Of a stretch of DNA of 64,000 nt, positions 8,197 through 17,680 are shown piece by piece. The position numbers were made by a program, and so were the translations under genes. This DNA is from Flavobacterium sharifuzzamanii (GTDB taxonomy: Bacteria > Bacteroidota > Bacteroidia > Flavobacteriales > Flavobacteriaceae): assembly GCF_003254585.1 (NCBI RefSeq), contig NZ_QJGZ01000034.1:62001-126000 (forward strand), read 5' to 3'. Below the pieces are notes generated by a model, which saw nothing but the letters and a program-made list of their open reading frames with translations, was not told where the DNA came from and did no database searches. The first letter of the stretch is position 1. The number at the start of each line of letters is the position of its first letter.

Positions 8197-9717
8197 TTAT
8201 TTTAAATCAGGCTGATAAATTTTAACAGATCCATCTCCTTCGCTGCTTACTACCAATAAGCTTCTTTTTGTAGGGCTTTTTGAAGCCGGAATAAAAAGAA
8301 TGCCTTCAGGAGCATCTCCAGTTTTTACAGTTTGTAAATACTGTGGAGAAGTTGGGTTTGTAGCATCATAAACCATAAACGCATCAGATCTTTCAAGTCC
8401 TACAAACAGAATATTTTTATTTCCCATTTTAGTTGCAACTACAGCTTCTGGTTCAGAACCTTTATCATCACTTCTTTTATCGTCGTAAGTGCCTATTTCG
8501 TTTGTTTTTTTGTCAACATCATTTTTGCTGTCAAAAACAATTTTTCCTGTATTTCCGTTCCAGATAGAAAAAGATCTACCTCCAAAACTTACCATTTGAT
8601 CTAAATCTCCGTCTCCATCAGTATCTCCCATATCGGCAACAAGATTCAATCTTCCTAAGTTTGCATCTAATTTTAAAGTAGCTGCATCAGGGAAAACTGT
8701 TGCATCAAGCGTCATGCTCTTCATACGTTTTACATCAGTGTAAGCAGTGTATTCTCTTGCGTCACCTTCATTAGCAGTAACAAAATACGGTGTGTTATTT
8801 ACTGTGAAATGACTAATCGCATCTGGCATATACAACCCTTTTACTTTCCAAGGATTAAAAGCAATTTTATTGTCACTGTCGCTTACGTCAATTGCATTTT
8901 CAGCAGTATTGTAATCTTTTAAACCTAAAGGATAAATAGCAGTGATGGTTTTTGAAGCTAAGTCAACTTTTGCAACACCATTGTTTTCTTGTAAAGTTAC
9001 CCAAGCAGTCTTAGAATCGTCAGAAATTGTAATGTATTCAGGTTCGATATCTTGTGCAAAACTAGTTTTAGCAAATTTTGAAATTCTGAAACCATCTTTT
9101 ACTAATGCCGCAGCCTGACCAGCAAATGAAGCAAAATCTAAAGTAGTAACATTATAAGTGCTAGTTTCAATAATAGAAACCGTTCCGTTTGGATCTTGAG
9201 TGTAATCTGTATTTGGTTCGCCTTCATTAGCAGTCATGATATATTTTCCATCAGGAGAAAAAGTAATCATATCTGGCAAAGCACCAACTGTCACTTGTTT
9301 AATTAAGCTATAATCTGAAGTATTAAAAATAACTACTTTTCCGTTTCCTTGTTTGTTTACAGTAGATTCTAAAGCAACAGCCAGTTTTCCATCAAAAACA
9401 GAAACGCTGTTTGCTGCGCCTTCGTAAGCAACTAAATCAATTTTTCCGATTTTAAGTGGTTTTGTTGGATCGCTAATATCGATAACATCAATTTGATTAA
9501 CGCCACTATTATTTACTGTAAAAAGTCTTTTTGTTTTTTCGCAGTAAGCAGAAATTTCAGCAGCAGCTTCTCCGCCAATTGTAATAGATCCGATTTCTTT
9601 AAAAGTGCCGGGATTTTCGTTTACAATTACTTCTGGTTGGGTGTTTGAATTTTCATCATTGTTACAGCTGGCCAATATAAATAGAGCCGCTAATAATGAG
9701 AGAGATAAATTTTTCAT
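8197..9717 (-). CDS. Choice-of-anchor I family lipoprotein (beta-propeller)
   Basis: 506 residues. Lipoprotein signal LLAALFILASC with Cys18 followed by NNDEN, an acidic export-type tail. The body has repeated propeller blades: ISAYCEKTKRLFTVNN, VIDISDPTKPLKIGKIDL, VSVFDGKLAVALE, GALPDMITFSPDGKYIMTANEGEP, WVTLQENNGVAKVDL and a second TANEGDAREY motif. The paired TANEGEP/TANEGDAREY segments and a calcium-like DTDGDGDLDQ loop are hallmarks of the choice-of-anchor I domain, often found next to phosphatase-like domains. A surface-exposed binding or esterase-related role is inferred; no catalytic site is evident. A -7-like TACTTTTG lies on the minus strand at 9738-9745. It is divergent from aguA. 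Confidence 0.85.
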   Translation of the reverse strand: MKNLSLSLLAALFILASCNNDENSNTQPEVIVNENPGTFKEIGSITIGGEAAAEISAYCEKTKRLFTVNNSGVNQIDVIDISDPTKPLKIGKIDLVAYEGAANSVSVFDGKLAVALESTVNKQGNGKVVIFNTSDYSLIKQVTVGALPDMITFSPDGKYIMTANEGEPNTDYTQDPNGTVSIIETSTYNVTTLDFASFAGQAAALVKDGFRISKFAKTSFAQDIEPEYITISDDSKTAWVTLQENNGVAKVDLASKTITAIYPLGLKDYNTAENAIDVSDSDNKIAFNPWKVKGLYMPDAISHFTVNNTPYFVTANEGDAREYTAYTDVKRMKSMTLDATVFPDAATLKLDANLGRLNLVADMGDTDGDGDLDQMVSFGGRSFSIWNGNTGKIVFDSKNDVDKKTNEIGTYDDKRSDDKGSEPEAVVATKMGNKNILFVGLERSDAFMVYDATNPTSPQYLQTVKTGDAPEGILFIPASKSPTKRSLLVVSSEGDGSVKIYQPDLK

Positions 9718-9868
9718 GTGTTAGTTTTTAGTTTTGGCAAAAGTAATTCTGAGCTTTCTGTTAAATATTAAGTATGTATTATTTAATCTTTAACTTAAAT
9801 TTTGCAGGATAAGTTTTGTGAAATTAGGAGGAATTTTAATCAAATGTTTTATAATCCTAACGAATGCT

Positions 9869-9876
9869 TATCTTTG
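9869..9876 (+). promoter_or_regulatory. -7 promoter element of aguA
   Basis: TATCTTTG followed by CAC, 25 bases upstream of the aguA ATG. It shares TTTGCAC with the aguB promoter. No clear TTG lies 17-20 bases upstream, so only the -7 element is supported. Confidence 0.6.
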
Positions 9877-9900
9877 CACTTTCTAAATTAGAACCTATTT

Positions 9901-10941
9901 ATGTCAACAAATAATAGAAGATTTCCAGCAGAATGGGAAAAACAGCAAGGAATTGTATTGTGTTTTCCGCACAATGGTAACGACTGGCCAGGAAAATACG
10001 AAGCAGTTCAATGGGCTTTTGTAGAGTTTATAAAAAAAGTAGCCACTTTTGAAACTGTTTTTTTGGTTGTAGCCGATGAAAAACTGAAAGAAAAAGTTGC
10101 TGATATGCTTGAAAGAGCTCGTGTGAATCTTAAAAATGTTTCATATATCATTCATAAAACCAACAGAAGCTGGATGCGTGACTCTGGACCAATTATTGTA
10201 AAAAATGGTTCGAAAAGAGAAGCGTTGAATTTCAATTTCAACGGTTGGGCAAAATATAAAAACTACCAATTAGATAAATTTGTTCCGGGTAAAGTAGCTG
10301 ATTTTATTGATGTGCCTTTAACTCAGGTAATGTACAAAGGAAAACCAGTAATTGTTGAAGGCGGAGCAATTGATGTAAACGGAAAGGGAACGTTACTGAC
10401 TTCTGAGGAATGTTTAATGCATCCAACAATTCAGGTTCGTAACGCTGGTTTTACAAAAGAGGATTACGAAGCAGTTTTTAAAGAATATCTTGGGGTTACA
10501 AACGTAATCTGGCTTGGAGACGGAATTGAAGGAGACGACACACATGGACATATCGATGATTTATGTCGATTTGTAAATGAGGATACAATTGTAACGATTG
10601 TAGAAACAGATAAAAATGATTCAAACTACAAACCTTTACAGGATAATTTGAAACGTTTGCAAAATGCAAAATTAGAAAACGGAAAATCTCCAGTTATTGT
10701 AGCATTACCAATGCCAAAACGTGTTGATTTTGAAGATCTAAGATTGCCGGCAAGTTATGCTAATTTCTTAATTTTGAATAATTGCGTTTTAATGCCAACA
10801 TTCAATGATAGCAACGACCGCGTAGCTTTAAATATACTAGCAGAATGTTTCCCAGATCGTGAAGTAATCGGAATAAGCTGTATTGATTTTATCTGGGGAT
10901 TCGGAACTTTACATTGCTTAAGTCAGCAGATTCCTGCATAA
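9901..10941 (+). CDS. aguA: Agmatine deiminase
   Basis: 346 residues of the peptidylarginine-deiminase fold (guanidino-group hydrolase). Diagnostic motifs are WMRDSGPI near residue 90, VEGGAIDVNGKGTLLTSEECL near 155, GIEGDDTHGHIDDLCRF near 215 (catalytic His/Asp) and the C-terminal WGFGTLHCLSQQIPA with nucleophile Cys339. It converts agmatine to N-carbamoylputrescine and ammonia, the substrate of AguB encoded 3.5 kb upstream. Together they make putrescine from decarboxylated arginine; the arginine decarboxylase is not in this window. Length and both ends match the family. Confidence 0.95.
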   Translation: MSTNNRRFPAEWEKQQGIVLCFPHNGNDWPGKYEAVQWAFVEFIKKVATFETVFLVVADEKLKEKVADMLERARVNLKNVSYIIHKTNRSWMRDSGPIIVKNGSKREALNFNFNGWAKYKNYQLDKFVPGKVADFIDVPLTQVMYKGKPVIVEGGAIDVNGKGTLLTSEECLMHPTIQVRNAGFTKEDYEAVFKEYLGVTNVIWLGDGIEGDDTHGHIDDLCRFVNEDTIVTIVETDKNDSNYKPLQDNLKRLQNAKLENGKSPVIVALPMPKRVDFEDLRLPASYANFLILNNCVLMPTFNDSNDRVALNILAECFPDREVIGISCIDFIWGFGTLHCLSQQIPA

Positions 10942-11032
10942 AAATAGTAGCCACAGATTATAAAATAATCGTTTTGATTTTTTAAATCTGTGATAAAATT
11001 ATCAGATATACAGAGACTTTCTTATATAATTT

Positions 11033-11063
11033 AAGCTGTTACGAAAAGTGGCAGCTTTTTTTT
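11033..11063 (+). terminator. Probable terminator of aguA
   Basis: AAGCTGTTAC and GTGGCAGCTT form an imperfect stem followed by a run of T. It is 90 bases past the aguA stop, after a short partial copy (10941-10996) of the CACAGATTA repeat also seen at 30.3 kb. Confidence 0.65.
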
Positions 11064-11155
11064 GTTATATATTTAACAGACACATTTATCGCGTGTCCCG
11101 ACATCCTTCTTATATTCGTATGTTCAATAATGCAGAAATGCAGATTTAATTTTAT

Positions 11156-12340
11156 ATGAAGAAAATATTTTTTATCCTTTCCGTGCTTTCTTCCGGAGTT
11201 CTTTTTTCGCAGTCTGATTCACAAGACAAAAATGAACTTACATTTGCCACCTACAATGTAAGTATGGAATCTGATAATTATTCTCCCAAAGGTGCAATGG
11301 GGAAATCGGAGCAGATATTAATTTATCAGCTTAATTCAGGACATAATACTCAAATCAGAAATATTGCCCAAATTATTCAGACGGTTAGACCAGACGTTAT
11401 TTTGCTAAACGAATTTGATTATATTAAAGACCCTGAACTTGGTGTAAAGGCGTTTATAAAGAATTATTTGAATGTGAGTCAAGGTGGAGCAGCGGCTATC
11501 GATTATCCTTATTACTATTATTCAACAGTGAATACTGGTCAGCCAAGCCCTTATGATTTGAACAATGATGGAAAGTTGGATAATTTTGGAAATGATGCAT
11601 GGGCATTTGGCATGTATCCTGGGCAATACGGGATGATGCTTCTATCTAAATATCCTATTGATGTTAATGCGGTTCGCACTTTTCAACATTTTAAATGGAA
11701 AGATATGCCAGGAGCATTGCTCACGAAAAAAGCAGATGGAACGGATTGGTATAGTAAGAAAGCATGGAAGGAATTTCCATTATCTTCAAAATCTCACTGG
11801 GATGTTCCTGTGCAGATTGGCAATGAAACGGTTCATGTTTTAGTCAGCCACCCAACTCCTCCTACTTTTGATGGTGCTGAAGATCGCAATGGTAAAAGAA
11901 ATCATGATGAAATTAGATTCTGGAAAGACTATATTTCAGACAATTCGGCTTCATATATTTATGATGATAAAGGTGTAAAAGGCGGTTTGTCTCCAAATTC
12001 TCGATTTGTCATCATGGGTGATCAAAATGCTTCGCCAGTTGAGGGTGATGCTATGAGAGAAGGTATAAAATCTTTAATAGACAGTCCAAAAATTAATAGT
12101 GACTTTACACCTGCGAGTAAAGGTGGTGCTGAATTTAGTCCTGAAAATCCTTTTGGAATTAATCATACTGCTTTTTGGAGAATGCGCGCTGATTATGTAT
12201 TGCCATCCAGACTTGGATTTAAGTTTGTCAACAGTGGAGTGTTCTGGCCCGCAAAAGGTGAGCCAATGTCAGAATTAGTTGAAAAACGCGAATCAAGTTC
12301 AGATCATCGCTTGGTTTGGGTAAAGGTGATTTTGGAATAA
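11156..12340 (+). CDS. Secreted endonuclease/exonuclease/phosphatase family protein
   Basis: 394 residues with a signal peptide (SVLSSGVLFSQ, about 1-19). The EEP fold is shown by LTFATYNVSMES near residue 26, RPDVILLNEFDYI near 80 (metal-binding Glu), VHVLVSHPTPPTFDG near 225, FVIMGDQNASP near 280 (GDxN motif) and SSDHRLVWVKV at the end (catalytic Asp-His). The family contains secreted nucleases and phosphodiesterases; the exact substrate cannot be told, but the SHPTPPTFDG loop and long inserts are typical of the Bacteroidota extracellular group. Located in the periplasm or outside. It converges on fahA, with a shared bidirectional terminator. Confidence 0.87.
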   Translation: MKKIFFILSVLSSGVLFSQSDSQDKNELTFATYNVSMESDNYSPKGAMGKSEQILIYQLNSGHNTQIRNIAQIIQTVRPDVILLNEFDYIKDPELGVKAFIKNYLNVSQGGAAAIDYPYYYYSTVNTGQPSPYDLNNDGKLDNFGNDAWAFGMYPGQYGMMLLSKYPIDVNAVRTFQHFKWKDMPGALLTKKADGTDWYSKKAWKEFPLSSKSHWDVPVQIGNETVHVLVSHPTPPTFDGAEDRNGKRNHDEIRFWKDYISDNSASYIYDDKGVKGGLSPNSRFVIMGDQNASPVEGDAMREGIKSLIDSPKINSDFTPASKGGAEFSPENPFGINHTAFWRMRADYVLPSRLGFKFVNSGVFWPAKGEPMSELVEKRESSSDHRLVWVKVILE

Positions 12341-12384
12341 ATAACTTTTTCTTTCGATTTTTCGAAAAAAATATAGAGTATAAA

Positions 12385-12413
12385 AAAACCTTGGTTGTCG
12401 CCAAGGTTTTTTG
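12385..12413. terminator. Bidirectional terminator between the EEP gene and fahA
   Basis: AAAACCTTGG and CCAAGGTTTT with a 6-base loop, A run on the left and T run on the right, placed between two convergent genes. Confidence 0.85.
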
Positions 12414-12445
12414 TTTTTCTATATCTCTTCAGATTGCTCTGCTCT

Positions 12446-13729
12446 TCATTGTCTCGTAAATGGAGGTAAAAGCTGGCTTGAAACTTCTCCAAAACCAATT
12501 CTTACTTCATTATTTTCACAGAAACCACGAATAATAACAGTATCGTTATCTTCAATAAATTTACGTTCACTTCCGTCATTTAGCTTAAGCGGATTTTTTC
12601 CTCCCCAAGTTAATTCTAGCATAGAACCAAAACTATCAGGAGTTGGTCCAGAAATAGTTCCAGAGCCCATCATATCACCAGAATTTACACGGCATCCGTT
12701 TGATGTGTGGTGTGTCAATTGCTGAGCCATAGACCAGTACATATACTTAAAGTTAGATTTTGAAATCACAGTTTCTTCCTGATCTTCTGGTTGTAAAGAA
12801 ACTTCTAAATGAATATCAAAAGCTTTTTTACCTTTTGTCTGTAAATATGGAAGTGGCGACGGATCTTGTTTAGGACCTTTAGTTCTAAAAGGTTCCAAAG
12901 CATCCATAGTCACAATCCAAGGTGAAATTGAAGTAGCAAAGTTTTTAGCTAAGAATGGTCCAAGCGGCACATATTCCCATTTTTGAATGTCGCGAGCACT
13001 CCAGTCATTTAATAGAACCATTCCGAAAATATAATCTTCTGCTTCATAAGTAGAAATATTTTCGCCCATTACATTCACATCTGTCGTGATAAAAGCAGTT
13101 TCTAATTCGAAATCTACTAAACGAGAAGCTCCAAAAACAGGTGTGTCATGACCAGCCGGCAAAGTTTGTCCCATTGGTCTGTGAACTGGAATTCCAGAAG
13201 GAACAATTGTAGAGCTTCTTCCGTGGTATCCAACCGGAATATGAAGCCAGTTTGGCAATAAAGCATTTTCTGGATCACGGAACATTTTACCTACGTTGGT
13301 AGCATGTTCTCTGCTTGAATAAAAGTCCGTATAATCACCAATTAAAACTGGCAATTGCATTTCTACGTCTTCGATCTTAAATATAACAATATCGCGATGT
13401 TTTGTTGAATCTCTTAACTGCGGATTGGTCTCGTCGAAAATCTCAGCGATGCGATTTCGAACCAAACGCCATGTTTTTTTTCCATCAGAAATAAAATCAT
13501 TTAGCGTATCCTGCATAAACATATCATCGGTTAATTCTATTCCCTCAAAATAATTTAATTGCTGCAAAGCCCCTAAATCTATGGCATAATCGCCAATTCT
13601 TGTTCCTACAGTAACGACATTTTCTTTGGTAAGAAATACACCGAAAGGAATATTCTGAATAGGGAAGTCGCTATTTTGTGGCACTTCTAACCATGATTTT
13701 CTATTGGTATCGTTGGCGGTTATTGGCAT
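12446..13729 (-). CDS. fahA: Fumarylacetoacetase
   Basis: 427 residues, full length for the enzyme that hydrolyses 4-fumarylacetoacetate to fumarate and acetoacetate, the last step of tyrosine and phenylalanine breakdown. Recognisable blocks: N-terminal SWLEVPQNSDFPIQNIPFGVF, DYTDFYSSREHATNVGKMFR (metal ligand and catalytic region, about residues 122-141), HIPVGYHGRSSTIVPSGIPV near 160, FELETAFIT, LNDWSARDIQKWEYVPLGPF near 235 and TGxxx-like GDMMGSGTISGP near 350. No other tyrosine-degradation gene is adjacent in this window. It is divergent from glyA with a compact shared promoter region. Confidence 0.96.
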   Translation of the reverse strand: MPITANDTNRKSWLEVPQNSDFPIQNIPFGVFLTKENVVTVGTRIGDYAIDLGALQQLNYFEGIELTDDMFMQDTLNDFISDGKKTWRLVRNRIAEIFDETNPQLRDSTKHRDIVIFKIEDVEMQLPVLIGDYTDFYSSREHATNVGKMFRDPENALLPNWLHIPVGYHGRSSTIVPSGIPVHRPMGQTLPAGHDTPVFGASRLVDFELETAFITTDVNVMGENISTYEAEDYIFGMVLLNDWSARDIQKWEYVPLGPFLAKNFATSISPWIVTMDALEPFRTKGPKQDPSPLPYLQTKGKKAFDIHLEVSLQPEDQEETVISKSNFKYMYWSMAQQLTHHTSNGCRVNSGDMMGSGTISGPTPDSFGSMLELTWGGKNPLKLNDGSERKFIEDNDTVIIRGFCENNEVRIGFGEVSSQLLPPFTRQ

Positions 13730-13764
13730 GTTTAATGTTAATTGTTTGTTGAAAAATTACATGT

Positions 13765-13794
13765 CAAATATATCATAATCTAGCTGTTTGGCAA
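13765..13794 (-). promoter_or_regulatory. Bacteroidota-type promoter of fahA
   Basis: On the minus strand TTG at 13794-13792, 19 bases, then TATATTTG at 13772-13765, giving a leader of about 30 bases to the fahA ATG at 13729. The TTG lies in GTTTGGCAAAC (13786-13796), a near-palindrome offering TTTG on both strands. Confidence 0.75.
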
Positions 13795-13805
13795 ACGTTT
13801 TTTTG

Positions 13806-13813
13806 TATTTTTG
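13806..13813 (+). promoter_or_regulatory. -7 promoter element of glyA
   Basis: TATTTTTG followed by C, 25 bases before the glyA ATG. A TTTG at 13787-13790 lies upstream, but at 15 bases from the -7 box the spacing is shorter than usual. Confidence 0.6.
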
Positions 13814-13838
13814 CGTGAAATTAACGAAAAACAAAAAA

Positions 13839-15113
13839 ATGCAACGCGACGAACAAATTTTTGATCTTATCCAAGAGGAGAAAGAAAGACAAATTCACGG
13901 ATTAGAGCTTATTGCTTCAGAGAATTTTGTAAGTGATGAAGTAATGGCAGCAGCAGGGTCTGTTTTAACAAATAAATATGCAGAGGGTTATCCTGGCAAA
14001 AGATACTACGGCGGTTGCGAAGTAGTTGATGTTATTGAGCAGATTGCTATTGACAGAGCTAAAGAATTATTTGGAGCTGAATATGCAAACGTACAGCCTC
14101 ACTCAGGTTCTCAGGCAAATACATCTGTTTACCACGCTTGTTTAAATCCAGGTGATACTATTTTAGGTTTCGATTTATCTCACGGAGGTCACTTGACTCA
14201 CGGTTCTCCAGTAAACTTCTCAGGGCGTCTATATCGTCCAGTATTCTACGGTGTAGATGCTGAAACTGGTCGTTTAGATTATGATAAAATTCAAGAAATT
14301 GCAACTAAAGAACAGCCAAAATTAATCATCGCTGGAGCTTCTGCTTATTCTCGTGATATGGATTTTGCTCGTTTCAGACAAATTGCTGACAGCGTAGGAG
14401 CGATCTTATTTGCTGATATTTCTCACCCAGCAGGTCTTATTGCAAAAGGATTAATGAACGATCCAATTCCACATTGCCATATTGTTTCTACAACAACTCA
14501 CAAAACATTAAGAGGACCACGTGGAGGTTTGATTTTAATGGGGAAAGATTTCCCAAATCCACAAGGATTAAAAACTCCAAAAGGAGAAATCAGAATGATG
14601 TCTTCATTATTAGACTTAGCTGTTTTCCCAGGAAACCAAGGTGGACCTTTAATGCACATTATTGCTGCTAAAGCTGTAGCTTTTGGTGAAGCATTAAAAG
14701 ATGATTTCTTTACTTATGCAATGCAATTAAAGAAAAATGCAAACGCAATGGCTGATGCTTTCGTAAAGAGAGGTTACAATATCATCTCTGGCGGAACTGA
14801 TAACCACATGATGCTTATTGATTTAAGAAACAAAGGTATTTCTGGTAAAGAAGCTGAAAATGCATTAGTAAAAGCTGAAATTACAGTAAACAAAAACATG
14901 GTTCCATTTGACGATAAATCTCCATTTGTCACTTCTGGAATTCGTGTTGGAACAGCTGCAATCACAACTCGTGGTTTAGTTGAAAAAGATATGGAAACTA
15001 TTGTAGCACTTATCGATAAAGTTTTATCTAACCATACAGATGAAGCTGTTATCGAAGAAGTTGCTGAACAAGTAAACGATATGATGAGCGAAAGACCAAT
15101 TTTTGCTTATTAA
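13839..15113 (+). CDS. glyA: Serine hydroxymethyltransferase
   Basis: 424 residues. Converts serine and tetrahydrofolate to glycine and methylene-tetrahydrofolate using PLP; central to one-carbon metabolism. Motifs: LIASENFVS near residue 22, [20 protein letters not shown] near 45, SGSQAN near 88, HGGHLTHG near 116 and the PLP-lysine segment [14 protein letters not shown] with Lys222. The open frame extends to 13788, but the -7 promoter element at 13806-13813 and the family N-terminus ([18 protein letters not shown]) fix the start at 13839. A pair of GACTTTC-type inverted arrays follows the stop. Confidence 0.97.
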   Translation: MQRDEQIFDLIQEEKERQIHGLELIASENFVSDEVMAAAGSVLTNKYAEGYPGKRYYGGCEVVDVIEQIAIDRAKELFGAEYANVQPHSGSQANTSVYHACLNPGDTILGFDLSHGGHLTHGSPVNFSGRLYRPVFYGVDAETGRLDYDKIQEIATKEQPKLIIAGASAYSRDMDFARFRQIADSVGAILFADISHPAGLIAKGLMNDPIPHCHIVSTTTHKTLRGPRGGLILMGKDFPNPQGLKTPKGEIRMMSSLLDLAVFPGNQGGPLMHIIAAKAVAFGEALKDDFFTYAMQLKKNANAMADAFVKRGYNIISGGTDNHMMLIDLRNKGISGKEAENALVKAEITVNKNMVPFDDKSPFVTSGIRVGTAAITTRGLVEKDMETIVALIDKVLSNHTDEAVIEEVAEQVNDMMSERPIFAY

Positions 15114-15123
15114 AAATTAGTCA

Positions 15124-15250
15124 AAAGTCATAAAGTCGAAGGTCGAAAGTCTAAAAAAGGAATGTGAATTTCTATGTTTAGTTTTTTGATCTTCGATTTT
15201 TCTTTTAAAGTTTTCCAATGACTTTATGACTTTCGACTTTCAAACTTTAA
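15124..15250. repeat. Inverted pair of 7-8-bp-period AAGTC arrays
   Basis: Left arm from 15124 has four AAGTC-type units at 7-8 bp spacing; right arm from 15220 has matching GACTT units. The longest exact match is 14 bp, AAAGTCATAAAGTC (15124-15137) against 15220-15233. It occupies the glyA-miaE spacer. Confidence 0.85.
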
Positions 15251-15262
15251 GACTTAAAAAAA

Positions 15263-15856
15263 ATGGGCGTATTAAGATTACAATTGCCAACCGACCCAAG
15301 ATGGGTAAATATTGTTGAGAAAAACATCGAAGAAATCTTAACAGATCATGCTTGGTGCGAGCAGAAAGCAGCGACCAATGCCATTACAATTATCACAAAC
15401 AATCCAGAACATCAGGATTTGGTTCAGGATTTATTGGCTTTAGTAAAAGAAGAAGTAGATCATTTTGAGCAAGTGCATAATATTATCATCAAAAGAGGAC
15501 TAAAATTAGGACGTGAGCGTAAAGATGAATATGTAAACGAACTATACCAATATATGAAAAGAAGCGGTGATGGAAGTCGTGTTTCTGGTCTTGTAGAAAG
15601 ACTTCTTTTCTCTGCTATGATTGAAGCTAGAAGCTGCGAACGTTTTAAAGTGCTTTCTGAAAATATTCAAGATGAAGAATTGGCTGTTTTCTACAGAGAA
15701 TTAATGGAAAGCGAAGCGGGACATTACACAACTTTCATTACTTACGCTCGTAAATATGGAGTTGGAATTGATGTTGAAAAACGTTGGAGAGAATGGTTAG
15801 AATTTGAAGAATCTATCATTACCAATTACGGAAAAAACGAAACGATTCACGGGTAG
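15263..15856 (+). CDS. miaE: tRNA-(ms2io6A)-hydroxylase
   Basis: 197 residues, all-helical ferritin-like diiron protein. Metal-ligand segments are visible: DHAWCEQKAA near residue 30, LVKEEVDHFEQVHNI near 65, MIEARSCERFKVL near 118 and LMESEAGHYTTF near 148, the E..ExxH..E..ExxH pattern of the family. MiaE hydroxylates the isopentenyl side chain of 2-methylthio-N6-isopentenyl-adenosine at position 37 of tRNAs, using oxygen. It follows glyA on the same strand after a 149-base spacer filled by inverted repeats, so it may be read from the glyA transcript or its own promoter. Neither miaA nor miaB is in the window. Confidence 0.93.
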   Translation: MGVLRLQLPTDPRWVNIVEKNIEEILTDHAWCEQKAATNAITIITNNPEHQDLVQDLLALVKEEVDHFEQVHNIIIKRGLKLGRERKDEYVNELYQYMKRSGDGSRVSGLVERLLFSAMIEARSCERFKVLSENIQDEELAVFYRELMESEAGHYTTFITYARKYGVGIDVEKRWREWLEFEESIITNYGKNETIHG

Positions 15857-15896
15857 TTTTTTTAGTGTTCAGTGGTCAGTTTTTTTAGTGTTCAGT
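15855..15896. repeat. 19-bp direct repeat
   Basis: AGTTTTTTTAGTGTTCAGT occurs at 15855-15873 and again at 15878-15896, starting at the last base of the miaE stop codon region. It is followed by CTTTGTgaAA-type units with a 10-bp period (15920-15953) and TTCGC-gata-GCGAA (15981-15994). Confidence 0.85.
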
Positions 15897-16032
15897 TGCG
15901 ACCGCAGTTTTTGGTTTTTTTCTTTGTAAAACTTTGTGAATCTTTGTGAAATTCTAAAAAAATCCGTTTTAATCAGCGTTTTCGCGATAGCGAATCAGTT
16001 TAATCAGTGTTACAATATATGCGTTTAGATTT

Positions 16033-16066
16033 AATCTAAAATCTACAATCTAAATTCTAAAATTCC
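16033..16066. repeat. 7-bp-period AATCTNN array
   Basis: AATCT-type units start at 16033, 16040, 16047, 16054 and 16061 (the last two degenerate). The same unit recurs at 38281. It lies just upstream of guaC. Confidence 0.8.
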
Positions 16067-16097
16067 TTACATTTGAGAGTAACCAAAATCTCGAACT

Positions 16098-17138
16098 ATG
16101 AGAATAGAAATGGACCTGAAATTAGGATTTAAAGACGTAATGTTTAGACCTAAAAGATCAACGCTCAAAAGCAGATCTGAAGTTTCCTTAGAACAAAATT
16201 TTAAGTTTTTACACAGCACTGCAAGTTGGACAGGAATTCCGATTATGGCTGCCAATATGGATACTGTGGGAACTTTTGAAACAGCAAAGGTTTTGGCAAA
16301 AGAAAAGCTTTTTACTGCCATTCATAAACATTATTCTTTAGAAGAGTGGAATAACTTTCTAAAAAATGCAACTCCTGATTTCTACGATTATATTGCCGTA
16401 AGTACAGGAACTGGAAAAGAAGATTTTGACAAAATTGAAAAAATAATTACAGCAAATCCGTTACTTAAATTTATCTGTATTGATGTTGCAAATGGTTATT
16501 CAGAACATTTTGTTCAGTTTTTAAAGAAAACCCGTAAACAATATCCAGATAAAATAATTATCGCTGGAAATGTCGTTACTGGCGAAATGACCGAAGAACT
16601 GCTTTTGGCAGGAGCAGACATTGTAAAAGTCGGAATCGGACCTGGTTCTGTCTGTACAACTCGTGTTAAAACAGGTGTTGGTTATCCGCAATTATCTGCC
16701 ATCATCGAATGTGCGGACGCAGCGCATGGTTTAGGCGGACATATTATAAGTGATGGTGGCTGTACAACTCCGGGAGATGTAGCGAAAGCTTTTGGTGCAG
16801 GAGCCGATTTTGTAATGTTGGGAGGAATGCTCGCAGGACACACAGAAAGTGGAGGTGAACTAATAGAAATCAAAGGAGAAAAATTCAAACAATTTTATGG
16901 AATGAGTTCAAAAACTGCAATGGACAAACATTCCGGCGGTGTTGCAGAATACAGAGCAAGCGAAGGAAAAACAGTTCAAGTTCCGTTTAAGGGTGATGTC
17001 ATTCACACTGTTTTAGATATATTAGGCGGAATTAGAAGCACTTGCACTTATGTTGGAGCTTCAAGATTAAAAGAATTGACTAAACGAACGACTTTCATCC
17101 GCGTAAGCGAACAAGAAAACCAAGTTTTTACTAAATAA
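16098..17138 (+). CDS. guaC: GMP reductase
   Basis: 346 residues, IMPDH/GMPR TIM barrel. It reduces GMP to IMP with NADPH, returning guanine nucleotides to the common purine pool. The N-terminus [26 protein letters not shown] supports the first ATG. The active-site loop [20 protein letters not shown] carries the catalytic Cys186, and [32 protein letters not shown] is the phosphate-binding region. There is no CBS domain insert, which distinguishes it from IMP dehydrogenase. An acetyltransferase gene starts 21 bases downstream and is probably co-transcribed. Confidence 0.96.
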   Translation: MRIEMDLKLGFKDVMFRPKRSTLKSRSEVSLEQNFKFLHSTASWTGIPIMAANMDTVGTFETAKVLAKEKLFTAIHKHYSLEEWNNFLKNATPDFYDYIAVSTGTGKEDFDKIEKIITANPLLKFICIDVANGYSEHFVQFLKKTRKQYPDKIIIAGNVVTGEMTEELLLAGADIVKVGIGPGSVCTTRVKTGVGYPQLSAIIECADAAHGLGGHIISDGGCTTPGDVAKAFGAGADFVMLGGMLAGHTESGGELIEIKGEKFKQFYGMSSKTAMDKHSGGVAEYRASEGKTVQVPFKGDVIHTVLDILGGIRSTCTYVGASRLKELTKRTTFIRVSEQENQVFTK

Positions 17139-17159
17139 AAATATATTTCAAAATACATT

Positions 17160-17657
17160 ATGATTAGCATTTCAGAAGCAGGGTTAGGTGATATTTCTAC
17201 AATTCAGAAAATTACAAACATCACTTGGCCTATTACCTACGGTGAAATTTTATCTCAATCGCAATTAGATTATATGTTAGGTTTGTTTTATTCTGATGAG
17301 GCTTTAGCAAAGCAAATTGAGAATAAAGAGCAATTATTCTATCTCATTCTGGATTCTGAATCGACGATTGGCTTTATCGGAATTGAGCATCATTATAAAA
17401 ATGAAGCCATTACGAAAATTCATAAAATCTACTTGTTACCAGAAACACAAGGAAAAGGTTATGGAAAAAAAGTATTTGATTTTATAGAAAAACTGGCTTT
17501 AGAAAACAATTCAAAACAATTGTCATTGAATGTAAACCGATTTAATACAGCATTAGATTTTTATAAAAAAATAGGTTTCGAAATTAAAGAAACCGTTGAT
17601 ATAGAAATTGGAAATGGGTATTTGATGGAGGATTATGTGATGGGGAAAGGTTTATAG
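17160..17657 (+). CDS. GNAT family N-acetyltransferase
   Basis: 165 residues. The GNAT core is clear: beta strands around SESTIGFIGIEHHY (about 75-88), motif A KIHKIYLLPETQGKGYGKKVFDF (about 97-119) with the acetyl-CoA pyrophosphate loop QGKGYG, and the C-terminal LNVNRFNTALDFYKKIGFEI segment. Substrate unknown; the overall layout resembles acetyltransferases acting on small amines or protein N-termini. It lies 21 bases after guaC and is closed by a terminator at 17681. Confidence 0.87.
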   Translation: MISISEAGLGDISTIQKITNITWPITYGEILSQSQLDYMLGLFYSDEALAKQIENKEQLFYLILDSESTIGFIGIEHHYKNEAITKIHKIYLLPETQGKGYGKKVFDFIEKLALENNSKQLSLNVNRFNTALDFYKKIGFEIKETVDIEIGNGYLMEDYVMGKGL

Positions 17658-17680
17658 CCATTTTATAATTAACAAATTTT

